A stretch of 9,718 nucleotides of DNA, taken from JALZHR01 sp036389695 (lineage in GTDB: Bacteria > Acidobacteriota > Blastocatellia > Pyrinomonadales > Pyrinomonadaceae). The notes beneath the pieces were generated by a model. That model was not told the origin of the DNA. It made no database searches and saw only the letters and a program-made list of their open reading frames with translations. The DNA is taken from the NCBI GenBank assembly GCA_036389695.1, contig DASVWG010000302.1, positions 1-9,718 of the forward strand. The letters run 5' to 3'. The translations under genes and the position numbers were made by a program. Below, one piece after another: positions 1 to 6,845 of the stretch (positions are counted from its first letter, which is position 1; each line of letters starts with the position of its first letter).

Positions 1-216
1 AATATCGCTGAAGGTTGCGGAAGACAAACGGAAAAAGATTTTGCGAGATTTTTACAGATAGCATTTGGTTCTGCAAGTGAATTAGAATATCACTTGCTTT
101 TAGCTCATGACCTTAAACTGCTAAATTCAGATAACTATAAGGTTATGGAAAACCTGTTACTGGAAATTAAAAAAATGTTAGCTTCATTCATCCAAAAGCT
201 GAATGCTGACGGCTGA
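1..216 (+). CDS. Four-helix-bundle protein, 23S rRNA intervening-sequence type (3' part)
   Basis: The reading frame is open from base 1 to the TGA at 214-216, giving about 71 C-terminal residues; the start lies outside the window. It begins with NIAEGCGR, close to the NIAEG(F/C)GR signature of the small S23/IVS four-helix-bundle family, followed by a helical stretch (FARFLQIAFGSASELEYHLL) that is also typical. Members were first seen encoded in intervening sequences of 23S rRNA genes but are widespread as free-standing genes. Their role is poorly known; related Avd proteins assist diversity-generating retroelements. No reverse transcriptase or rRNA is visible here. GC is roughly one third, against clearly above half in the pilus genes that follow, so it may be a recent arrival. 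Its last codons and stop lie inside a heptamer array (198-232). Family call fairly secure; function unknown. Confidence 0.8.
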   Translation, partial: NIAEGCGRQTEKDFARFLQIAFGSASELEYHLLLAHDLKLLNSDNYKVMENLLLEIKKMLASFIQKLNADG

Positions 217-232
217 TAGCTGACTGCTAAAT
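198..232 (+). repeat. Heptamer array, five GCTGANN-type units
   Basis: Five units begin with GCT at exactly 7-base spacing: GCTGAAT, GCTGACG, GCTGATA, GCTGACT and GCTAAAT (198, 205, 212, 219, 226). The array covers the last codons and the TGA (214-216) of the upstream gene and ends two bases before the ATG of the assembly ATPase at 235. There is no inverted partner nearby. It occupies the place where a ribosome binding site would normally be. Confidence 0.85.
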
Positions 233-234
233 TT

Positions 235-1905
235 ATGAACGATTCAACTTTAACAACTTCGCTCCCGACGATTAATGTTTCGGGAATTTTGGAAAACGAG
301 CCGCCCGAAGTGAAATCGGCGAAGGCTCTGGCGATGCGTTATCGCCTGCCTTACATCGACCTTCTGCCGCCGGATAAAAAATCGCCGATTGATTACGAGG
401 CGCTGGCGAATATTCCGGTCGAGATGATGCTCAGAAATCATTTCGTGCCGCTGAAGAAAGACGGCAGAAATCTGCACGTGGCGATGGCTGACCCGACGAA
501 TCTGGAGCAGCTCGACGAGCTGGAAAACGCTCTGAACGTGCGCATCGTGCCTTATGTTTCGACGCTCGGCGCCATCGAAGTCGTCTTGAAAAAAGGCGAC
601 GCGACGCAGCGTGTTTTGCAGGAAGCGGCTTCGACTTTTAAAATCTCGCTCGTCAAGGAAACCGACCAGGGCGAAGAAGTTTTAGACCTCGACCGCCTGG
701 CGTCGGATTCGGATATGTCGCCGATTATCAAATTGGTCGACACGATTATCTACAACGCGATGGAATCGCGCGCTTCCGATATTCACATCGAAGCCGGCGA
801 CCGCGACGTGAGCGTTAAATTCCGCATCGACGGCGCGCTGTATCAGAAAGTGGACCCGATTGACATTGTCTATCATCAAACTTTGCTGTCACGCATCAAG
901 GTCATGTCCGAACTCGATATTGCCGAGCGCCGCGTTCCGCAGGACGGCAGGTTTCGCGTGCGCTACAAAGGCAGAACGGTCGATTTCCGCGTTTCGATTC
1001 TGCCGTCGGCTTACGGCGAAAACTGCGTCATTCGTATTCTCGATAAAGAGCAGATTTCGGAAGAATTTAAAAATCTGAGCCTCGAAGTCGTCGGCTTTAA
1101 CGAAGACGATTTAAAACATTTTCGCGTGTATATCAAAGAGCCTTACGGAATGGTTCTGGTGACGGGTCCGACCGGTTCGGGTAAAACGACGACGCTTTAC
1201 GGCGCTTTAAACGAAATCCGCAACTCCGAAGACAAAATTATCACCATCGAAGACCCGGTCGAATACCAGCTTCACGGCATCATGCAGATTCCGGTCAACG
1301 AGAAAAAAGGCTTGACCTTTGCCAGGGGCTTGCGCTCGATTTTGCGTCACGACCCCGATAAAATCATGGTCGGCGAAATCCGCGACGAGGAAACGGCGCA
1401 GATTGCCATTCAGTCGGCGCTGACCGGACACCTTGTTTTTACGACCGTCCACGCCAACAACGTGATTGACGTTATCGGGCGTTTTATCAATATGGGCGTC
1501 GAGCCTTATAACTTCGTCTCCGCGCTGAACTGCGTTCTGGCGCAGCGCCTTGTAAGAAAGCTTTGCTCGACCTGCAAGCGCGCCTACCAGCCTACGGAAG
1601 AAGAATTGCGCGATTCCGGCTTGCCGCCCGCGGCGGTCGCCGATAAACACATTTTTATGAGCGTCGGCTGCGACGCCTGCAATCACACGGGCTATCGCGG
1701 CAGAACGGCGATTCACGAGCTTCTGGATATGTCCGACACGATTCGCGAAATGATTGTCGAGCGGCGTCCCGGCTCGGAAATCCGGCGTCAGGCGGAAAAG
1801 GAAGGTTTATCTTCCTTGCGCGAATCGGCGCTGAAAAAAGTTTATGCCGGACTGACGACTTTATACGAAATAAATCGCGTCACCTTCGTCGAAGAGCTTC
1901 GATAA
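235..1905 (+). CDS. Type II secretion / type IV pilus assembly ATPase (GspE/PilB family)
   Basis: A 556-residue hexameric ATPase that would drive pilin or pseudopilin assembly from the cytoplasmic face of the inner membrane. Visible in order: an N-terminal MshEN-like region (about 25-130); the SRASDIHIE motif that opens the catalytic half (178-186); Walker A GPTGSGKTTT (311-320, Lys317); an Asp-box/Walker B stretch DPDKIMVGEIRD (373-384); a His box TGHLVFTTVHANN (from 397); and a zinc-binding pair CxxC...CxxC (C444, C447, C479, C482) typical of GspE/PilB rather than PilT. Length matches the family. The ATG at 235 follows a heptamer array and has no visible Shine-Dalgarno, but the N-terminus matches the family well. 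The stop is followed by a large inverted repeat (1906-1996). GspE and PilB cannot be separated from sequence alone, so no symbol is given. Confidence 0.95.
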   Translation: MNDSTLTTSLPTINVSGILENEPPEVKSAKALAMRYRLPYIDLLPPDKKSPIDYEALANIPVEMMLRNHFVPLKKDGRNLHVAMADPTNLEQLDELENALNVRIVPYVSTLGAIEVVLKKGDATQRVLQEAASTFKISLVKETDQGEEVLDLDRLASDSDMSPIIKLVDTIIYNAMESRASDIHIEAGDRDVSVKFRIDGALYQKVDPIDIVYHQTLLSRIKVMSELDIAERRVPQDGRFRVRYKGRTVDFRVSILPSAYGENCVIRILDKEQISEEFKNLSLEVVGFNEDDLKHFRVYIKEPYGMVLVTGPTGSGKTTTLYGALNEIRNSEDKIITIEDPVEYQLHGIMQIPVNEKKGLTFARGLRSILRHDPDKIMVGEIRDEETAQIAIQSALTGHLVFTTVHANNVIDVIGRFINMGVEPYNFVSALNCVLAQRLVRKLCSTCKRAYQPTEEELRDSGLPPAAVADKHIFMSVGCDACNHTGYRGRTAIHELLDMSDTIREMIVERRPGSEIRRQAEKEGLSSLRESALKKVYAGLTTLYEINRVTFVEELR

Positions 1906-1996
1906 AAAAGTTCAAGGTTCAAAGTTCAAAGTTCAAAGTCGGAGCATTGAGCCTGACTTTAAACCTTGAACTTCGAACTTTGAACCTTGAACTTTT
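1906..1996 (+). repeat. Inverted heptamer array, long hairpin after the ATPase gene
   Basis: Left arm: GTTCAAG then three GTTCAAA at 7-base spacing (1910-1937). Right arm (1955-1996) is the reverse complement of five such units with a few substitutions, one unit longer than the left. The outer 22 bases pair perfectly (1906-1927 with 1975-1996), and the inner AAAGTC/GACTTT pair also matches, leaving a loop at about 1941-1954. It begins one base after the TAA of the ATPase gene. It could fold in RNA as a terminator, processing site or 3' stabiliser, but only four T follow the stem, so it is not a classical intrinsic terminator. Confidence 0.88.
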
Positions 1997-2181
1997 AATT
2001 CGTTTGCATTTTTTCCGTAATCGGTTGAAAATCAGTATGATAAGTTTTCCCATCCGCCCGCTTATGTTCCGTGAAAACTTTTGAAACTTTAAAGGCGGGT
2101 CGGCGTGTAAATTTTGTTAGACGATTTCGCATCCGTTTTGCATCTAAAAAAACGAAAATTTAATTTTTCCGGATTAACACT
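1997..2181 (+). promoter_or_regulatory. Leader / possible promoter region of the secretin gene
   Basis: This 185-base non-coding stretch precedes the secretin and, after the hairpin, is the most likely place for a promoter. An exact 8-base dyad, AAGTTTTC (2042-2049) and GAAAACTT (2073-2080), is separated by 23 bases and could be an operator or RNA stem. Weak -35-like boxes (TTGCAT at 2004, TTGAAA at 2081) lack a convincing -10 partner at normal spacing. No small ORF or RNA gene is recognised. The Shine-Dalgarno before ATG 2182 is at best a weak CCGGA near 2169. Confidence 0.3.
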
Positions 2182-4698
2182 ATGAAAATTCCTGCTTACT
2201 TTCGTTACACTATAAGTCTTGCCCTGCTGCTTTGCCTGCTGATGCCGACGGCGGTTTTAGCCCTCGGCGAAGGCAAAAAACATTTTCTGGAAGGCATGAA
2301 AGCCGAAACAGCCGAGCAATGGGACAAAGCGGTCGAAGAATTCGCTTTAGCCGTCGCCGACAATCCGAAAAACGCCGAGTATCGCCTGCATTATGTCCGC
2401 GCGCTGTTCAACGCTTCGCAGATGTATATGAAGCGCGGCAATTCGCTGGCGGAAGAAAAAGATTACGCGGGCGCTTATCTGGCTTATCGCAAATCTTATG
2501 CTTACGACCCGGTCAACGAACTGGCGAAAGCGCAGATGGAAAAAATGCTGCGGATGCAGGAAGCGCTGGATAATACGAACCGAACGGAGACGAACGGCGG
2601 CACGAATCAGAACGGGAAGTTTATCCCGACCAGCTATCAGCCGCAGCCCGAGCCGCTGCCGCAAAAACTGGAAAAATGGATTGACGTCAGCCATCCGACC
2701 GGCATCGATTTGCAGACGCTTATCAAGGATTTGGCGAAACATCTGGATTTAAACGTGCTGTTCGACACCGAAACTTTTCGCGGCAACGCCGAGCGCAAAG
2801 TCAAAATCGAGCTGCGCAACGTGACGCCGGCGAAAGCGCTCGATTACATCTTTTTGCAGGAAGGCTTATTTTTCCAGCGCGTCGGACCGCGCACGATTCT
2901 GGTCGCCAACCAGAATAACCGCCAGCGTTTTCAACAATTAGTGCTGCGCACGTTTTACCTGGCAAACGCCGACCCGGCGGAAGTGGCGAAAGTCGTGCAG
3001 GCGGCTATTCCCGTCCAGCCCGGCAGAACGCAGCCGATTCCTTTAATCGACAAAGCGACGAACAGCCTGACGATTCGCGACACGGAAGAAAACATCAAGA
3101 TTATCGGCAAATTAATCCGCTCGCTCGATAAAGACCGCGCCGAAGTCGTGATGGACGTCAACATCTACGAAGTTTCCAAATCGGATTTGCTGCGGCTCGG
3201 AAACCAAATCGGCAACGAAACTCAATTAAGCAGTCTGGGCGTTTCCACGCCTTCCACGATATTCGGCGGCGGAAATCTCAGCTCGCTCGGCTCGGACATT
3301 TTAAAGGCAAATCCATTGGGCGCCGCCACCGCGATTTTGCTTCCGGGCGCGACGCTTTCGGCTTTCCAGCGCAAAAGCAATACGCGCCTGCTGGCTTCGA
3401 CGCAGGTTCACGCGTTCAATAACGAAAAATCGACCGCGAAAATCGGTCAGCGCGTGCCGGTCAAAAGCGCGACTTACGTTAACTCAAACACGAACGGCAA
3501 CAACAACGGCACCATCGCCGATGTTATCACCTATGAACAAACCGGTCTGACTCTGGAGTTTGAGCCGCTGATTTTCCCGAATCAGGACGTGCAGGTCAAA
3601 ATGTCCATCACTTCCAGAGATTTGGCGGGCGAAGGCGTTAATAAAAACCCGATTTTCGGCGAAAGAGAAATTAAAGGTTCGGCGAGAATTCAAAACAACC
3701 GCACGCTGCTGCTGGCAAGCGTCGCGCAAAGCAAGGAATTAAGAGGCAAGGAAGGCTTGCCGCTGCTCGGATTAATTCCGATTATCGGCAGATTATTTGC
3801 TACGCCGACGAAGGACGACAGCCAGATTGACATTGTTATTGCCGTCACGCCGCGCGTTCTGCGCGCGCCGGTGATTCTGCCGGAAGACGAAGTCGAGCGC
3901 CCGACCGGCAGCATCGCGACGCCGACCAACAGCTCGCTCGAAGCGATGATTATTCAGGAAGAGCGCGAAGAACAGCTTGCCAACGCGCGCCGGCAGGGAA
4001 ATACGGCAAACGTGCAGCTTCCCGACCGGAAAGTGACGGAAGTGCCGCAATACGTCAAATCGAGCAACACGCCGACGAATACGGAAACGACTCAGCCGCA
4101 GAATACGGTCACAACCGATGCCGCTAAAGTAACGGCTGAAAACAAGACGGAAAATCCGCTCGTCGAAACGCCGCAGATTCCTTCGATTTTGAAACCGATT
4201 GATTCGAGCGTGAAGACTTTGCAGATTAACACGACTGCCGACACGCCGAATAAGACGGAAACAAACGCGCCGAAGACGGAAAACAATTCGGTCGAACCGA
4301 GCGCGCCGCGCGCCGAATTGAAGCTTTTGTCCAGCTTGCCGGAAATGAAAGCGGGCGAAAAAACGAAAGTCGCGGTGCTGATAAAGACCGCTTCGCAGTT
4401 CCGTTCCGCCGTTCTCGGCTTAAAATTCGACGCGGCGAAAGTCGCTGTCCGCAGCGTTCAGTTCGGAGACGTTTTCGGCGCGGGCGTTGCCCAGTCAAAC
4501 GTGACGCCTTTTGTCAATATGGGCGGGATGATGCGCGTTTCGCTTTCGTCGGAAAAAGACACGAACGCGAACGCGTCGGGAATTCTGGCTTACGTGGAAA
4601 TCGAAGCCTTAACGCCCGGCGTGCCGCAAATCGCTCTGGACACCGAAATTTTAAATGTTCTGACGGTGGACGGAAAGAATTTCGAGTTGAAGTATTAA
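2182..4698 (+). CDS. Secretin with N-terminal TPR and C-terminal cohesin-like domain (GspD/PilQ-like)
   Basis: An 838-residue outer-membrane channel protein. Residues 1-27 form a signal peptide with a plausible cleavage site AVLA/LG. Residues 30-120 look like tetratricopeptide helices (AEQWDKAVEEFALAVADNPK). About 165-235 resemble a secretin/TonB N-terminal (STN/N0) domain, about 250-315 a NolW-type N domain (NADPAEVAKVVQAAI), and about 400-565 the secretin core (LLASTQVHAFNNEKSTAKIG, then VPVKSATYV, GLPLLGLIPIIGRLF and DIVIAVTPRVL). A linker rich in Thr, Asn and Pro (about 570-708) leads to a C-terminal beta domain (711-838) resembling cohesin (KAGEKTKVAVLI, LGLKFDAAKVAV, GILAYVEIEAL). Lying between the ATPase and two pilin genes, it should be the exit pore for the pilus or pseudopilus. 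The secretin call is secure; the cohesin-like and TPR assignments are by fold resemblance only. Confidence 0.93.
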   Translation: MKIPAYFRYTISLALLLCLLMPTAVLALGEGKKHFLEGMKAETAEQWDKAVEEFALAVADNPKNAEYRLHYVRALFNASQMYMKRGNSLAEEKDYAGAYLAYRKSYAYDPVNELAKAQMEKMLRMQEALDNTNRTETNGGTNQNGKFIPTSYQPQPEPLPQKLEKWIDVSHPTGIDLQTLIKDLAKHLDLNVLFDTETFRGNAERKVKIELRNVTPAKALDYIFLQEGLFFQRVGPRTILVANQNNRQRFQQLVLRTFYLANADPAEVAKVVQAAIPVQPGRTQPIPLIDKATNSLTIRDTEENIKIIGKLIRSLDKDRAEVVMDVNIYEVSKSDLLRLGNQIGNETQLSSLGVSTPSTIFGGGNLSSLGSDILKANPLGAATAILLPGATLSAFQRKSNTRLLASTQVHAFNNEKSTAKIGQRVPVKSATYVNSNTNGNNNGTIADVITYEQTGLTLEFEPLIFPNQDVQVKMSITSRDLAGEGVNKNPIFGEREIKGSARIQNNRTLLLASVAQSKELRGKEGLPLLGLIPIIGRLFATPTKDDSQIDIVIAVTPRVLRAPVILPEDEVERPTGSIATPTNSSLEAMIIQEEREEQLANARRQGNTANVQLPDRKVTEVPQYVKSSNTPTNTETTQPQNTVTTDAAKVTAENKTENPLVETPQIPSILKPIDSSVKTLQINTTADTPNKTETNAPKTENNSVEPSAPRAELKLLSSLPEMKAGEKTKVAVLIKTASQFRSAVLGLKFDAAKVAVRSVQFGDVFGAGVAQSNVTPFVNMGGMMRVSLSSEKDTNANASGILAYVEIEALTPGVPQIALDTEILNVLTVDGKNFELKY

Positions 4699-4706
4699 TA
4701 TGAACT

Positions 4707-4713
4707 GGAAGGA
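4707..4713 (+). promoter_or_regulatory. Shine-Dalgarno that decides the start of pilin 1
   Basis: GGAAGGA lies 7 bases upstream of the in-frame ATG at 4721 and downstream of the alternative ATG at 4700, which follows the secretin stop by one base and has no binding site. This favours 4721 as the true start. Confidence 0.7.
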
Positions 4714-4720
4714 AAAAGTG

Positions 4721-5410
4721 ATGCGGGGATACGGAGACACGGAGACGCGGAGAAAAAAACGCCCGCGTCGCCGCGTCGCCGCGTCGCCGCGCCCGGCTTC
4801 CGGCGGCTTCACGCTGCTCGAACTCGTTATTACCTTAACCGTTCTGGCGATTATGGTTGCCGCGACGGTTCCGCTGGCGCAAAATGCCGTCAAGCGGCAG
4901 AAAGAGCAGCGGCTTCGAGAGGCTCTGCGGGAAATCCGCCTGGCGATTGATGAATTCAAGCGCGACACCTACGGCGCGTGTCCGCAGGGCGCGGTTTCGA
5001 CCGGAAATCGAATCGACCAGAATCAAAGCGTTCCGACCGACCCGCGCAGCCGCGTCGTCATCGACGACTGCACGATTTTTACGACGGAAAACGTTGACCG
5101 TTATCCGCCGACGCTGGAAACTCTGGTTGACGGCGTCAGGGTCAAAGCGCGCGGGTTGAATGTGCCGACCGGCGGCAAAGTCTTTGACAGCAAAGAGTCT
5201 GTCGTGTTTGACGACGACAATTCGAAGGAATTGAAAAAAGTTTATCTGCGCGAGCTGCCGGTTGACCCGATGACGGGCAAACCGGACTGGCGCATACGCT
5301 CGTCTTATCAGGAAAAAGGCACCGATAGCTGGGACGACGTCAATGTTTTCGACGTTCGTTCGAGCTCCGACGAAGAAGCTTTAAATGGAGAGAAGTACAG
5401 TGATTGGTAA
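4721..5410 (+). CDS. Prepilin-type protein, GspG-like (pilin 1)
   Basis: A type IV pilin or type II pseudopilin precursor, 229 residues from ATG 4721 (236 from ATG 4700). A basic, arginine-rich leader ends in ASGG and is followed by FTLLELVITLTVLAIMVAA; the prepilin peptidase would cut between Gly29 and Phe30, leaving Glu at mature position 5 at the head of the hydrophobic helix. The C-terminal part has the GspG-like phrase LRELPVDPMTGKPDW. At 229 residues it is much longer than ordinary GspG (about 140-150). The extra length is in the middle and carries two cysteines (GACPQG and DDCTIF) that could form a disulfide. The leader is encoded by an octamer array (4723-4796). It follows the secretin with almost no gap and overlaps the start of pilin 2. 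Major versus minor pilin cannot be decided. Confidence 0.9.
   Translation: MRGYGDTETRRKKRPRRRVAASPRPASGGFTLLELVITLTVLAIMVAATVPLAQNAVKRQKEQRLREALREIRLAIDEFKRDTYGACPQGAVSTGNRIDQNQSVPTDPRSRVVIDDCTIFTTENVDRYPPTLETLVDGVRVKARGLNVPTGGKVFDSKESVVFDDDNSKELKKVYLRELPVDPMTGKPDWRIRSSYQEKGTDSWDDVNVFDVRSSSDEEALNGEKYSDW
4723..4796 (+). repeat. Imperfect inverted octamer array inside the pilin 1 leader
   Basis: Left part: GCGGGGAT, ACGGAGAC, ACGGAGAC and GCGGAGAA at 8-base spacing (4723-4754). After a short A-rich and C-rich spacer come three identical GCGTCGCC units (4765-4788) and a diverged GCGCCCGG. The right part is roughly the reverse complement of the left, with A/C differences. The whole array is translated and supplies most of the basic leader up to the pilin cleavage site. 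Confidence 0.82.
5387..5395 (+). promoter_or_regulatory. Shine-Dalgarno for a GTG start of pilin 2
   Basis: GGAGAGAAG ends a few bases before the GTG at 5400; the GGAGAG core is 7 bases from it. The site overlaps the earlier in-frame ATG at 5385, which has no binding site of its own. GTG 5400 is therefore preferred. A third in-frame ATG lies at 5418. Confidence 0.6.
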
Positions 5411-5822
5411 GCCGGAAATGCAAAACGCAAAACGCAAAACGCAAAATTGTCAGGGATTTTCATTGCTCGAATTGATGATAGCGATGTTTATCATGATTAT
5501 TCTGCTGTCGGTCGCCTTGCCGACGTATCAATACACCGTGCAGCACGCGCAGGAAACCGTTCTGAAAGAAAATATCCGGCAGATAGAAAAAGCGATTGAC
5601 CAGTATGCCGCCGATAAAGGCAAGCTTCCACAGTCGATTGACGATTTGGTCGAGGCGAAATACCTGCGCGAAAAACCGATTGACCCGATTACCGAAAAAG
5701 CCGAGTGGAACGAGATAAAGGGCGACGACGGATTTTCGACCGAAGGCGGGCAAGGATTGATTGACGTCAAAAGTTTAGCCGAAGGCGAAGACAGCACCGG
5801 AAAACGTTACGACGAATATTAA
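5400..5822 (+). CDS. Prepilin-type protein, GspG-like (pilin 2)
   Basis: A second pilin or pseudopilin precursor, 140 residues from GTG 5400 (145 from ATG 5385). The leader ends NCQG and is followed by FSLLELMIAMFIMIILLSVA, so the peptidase would cut after Gly19 with Glu at mature position 5. The soluble part has the usual GspG order: a long helix (NIRQIEKAIDQYAADKGKLP), then SIDDLVEAKYLREKPIDPI with a Trp shortly after, and an acidic tail; the length is normal for GspG. It overlaps the end of pilin 1 by 11 bases, so the two are probably translated together. Seven consecutive leader residues and their surroundings are encoded by four heptamers (5420-5447). It may be the major subunit, with pilin 1 a larger partner, but this is a guess. 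Confidence 0.92.
   Translation: MIGKPEMQNAKRKTQNCQGFSLLELMIAMFIMIILLSVALPTYQYTVQHAQETVLKENIRQIEKAIDQYAADKGKLPQSIDDLVEAKYLREKPIDPITEKAEWNEIKGDDGFSTEGGQGLIDVKSLAEGEDSTGKRYDEY
5420..5447 (+). repeat. Heptamer array GCAAAAC in the pilin 2 leader
   Basis: Three identical GCAAAAC units and one GCAAAAT at exactly 7-base spacing (5420, 5427, 5434, 5441). The array is read through as part of the leader (QNAKRKTQN). There is no inverted partner. Because 7 is not a multiple of 3, adding or losing one unit would frameshift the pilin. Confidence 0.85.
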
Positions 5823-5909
5823 GCGGCGCGGGCGCATAAATTATTCAATCTCGATTTTAAACGATTATTTTTAGATTGTTCGCACAATCGTTTCCGAATA
5901 AAACAAAAA
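5823..5909 (+). other. Short gap with a small hairpin before the PilM-like gene
   Basis: This 87-base gap is AT-rich. It contains GATTGT and ACAATC (5874-5879 and 5884-5889) around a four-base loop. The stem is short and no T run follows, so it is a weak candidate for an RNA element or operator. No period-7 or period-8 array is present here. Confidence 0.3.
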
Positions 5910-6845
5910 ATGTTAGGAAGCTTAACCAAACCGAATTATCCGAAAGCCGCCATCGGCTTGGAGCGCGACACTGTGACGGCGCTCGCCCTTGAGCGTCGCG
6001 GCAAAGGTCAATACGGCATCAAACAAGCCGCGACCGTCATTTTGCCGGAAAATCTGCTGAACCCGAATTTTCTGGAAGAAAACATCACGAACTCCAGCGA
6101 ATTAATCGTTTTTCTGAATGAAGTGGTCAACAATGCGGGCTTGCTCAAGCAAAACCGCTGGTCGATAAGCCTGCCGAGCGCGACGGCGCGCACCGCGATT
6201 CTGACGCTCGACAACGAGCCTTCGTCGAAACAGGAACTGGAAGAAATTCTCGATTGGAAAGCCGAGCGCAGCTTCGGCGCTCCGGCGAGCGAGCTGCGCC
6301 TCTCGCAGCAGAAAATTTCGCCGGACGCTTCGGGCAAGCCGCGTTATTTTTCGACCGCCGTCAAGCTCAGCATTCTGGACGAATACGAAACGCTTTTTGA
6401 AATGATGGGCTGGAAAGCCGGTCTGGTTTTGCCGCGCGCCGTCAGCGAAGCGAAATGGCTGGTCGACAGCCGAAACCAGGGCGATTCTTTATTGATAAGC
6501 TCGCAGGCGGACGGCTTTACGGCGGTTCTTCTGCGCGGCAGCGAGCCGACCGTCGTGCGTTCGGTGACCTGCACCGAGACGGAAGTCGACGACGAAGTTT
6601 ATCGCCTGCTGATGTTTTACCGCGACCGTTTCGGCATCGAAGAAACCGGAAATCTGCTGGAAAAACTGCTTGTCGTCGGAAAACATTTTAACTTTAATCG
6701 CCTGCGCGAAATTTCCGCCGAAGCTCTGGGAACGACGCTCAAAATTCTTCGCCCCGAAGACGTCGGCTTGAATATTCCCGCCAGCAGTCTGCATTTTGAC
6801 GAGCTCGCCGCGCCCGCCGGTCTGGCGACAATGGCGTGGAGCTAG
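5910..6845 (+). CDS. PilM/GspL-like actin-fold protein
   Basis: A 311-residue cytoplasmic protein resembling PilM of type IV pili and the cytoplasmic part of GspL, which link the assembly ATPase to inner-membrane PilN/PilO (or GspM). Seen: an N-terminal strand pair AAIGLERDTVTALALER (13-29); the region WSISLPSATARTAILTL (PilM proteins usually have a similar 'LP...' strand); LEEILDWKAERSFGAPASEL, equivalent to the family's helix before the predicted lipid/ATPase contact; VDDEVYRLLMFYRDRFG; and a C-terminal AAPAGLATMAWS typical of the end of PilM. No signal peptide or membrane segment. The usual first phosphate loop of PilM (DIGSSSVK-like) is replaced by GLERDTVT, and the late glycine-rich loop by VVGKHFNFN, so nucleotide binding may be lost. 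The start has no clear Shine-Dalgarno. No pilN or pilO follows, which is unusual. Confidence 0.75.
   Translation: MLGSLTKPNYPKAAIGLERDTVTALALERRGKGQYGIKQAATVILPENLLNPNFLEENITNSSELIVFLNEVVNNAGLLKQNRWSISLPSATARTAILTLDNEPSSKQELEEILDWKAERSFGAPASELRLSQQKISPDASGKPRYFSTAVKLSILDEYETLFEMMGWKAGLVLPRAVSEAKWLVDSRNQGDSLLISSQADGFTAVLLRGSEPTVVRSVTCTETEVDDEVYRLLMFYRDRFGIEETGNLLEKLLVVGKHFNFNRLREISAEALGTTLKILRPEDVGLNIPASSLHFDELAAPAGLATMAWS

Noticed and set aside
198..232. CRISPR-like repeats
   Set aside because: The period-7 and period-8 arrays have no spacers between units and no cas genes nearby.
1207..1716. Antisense reading frame of 169 codons within the ATPase gene
   Set aside because: It lies wholly opposite a clear GspE/PilB gene, has no recognisable domain, and is an expected by-product of the codon pattern on the coding strand.
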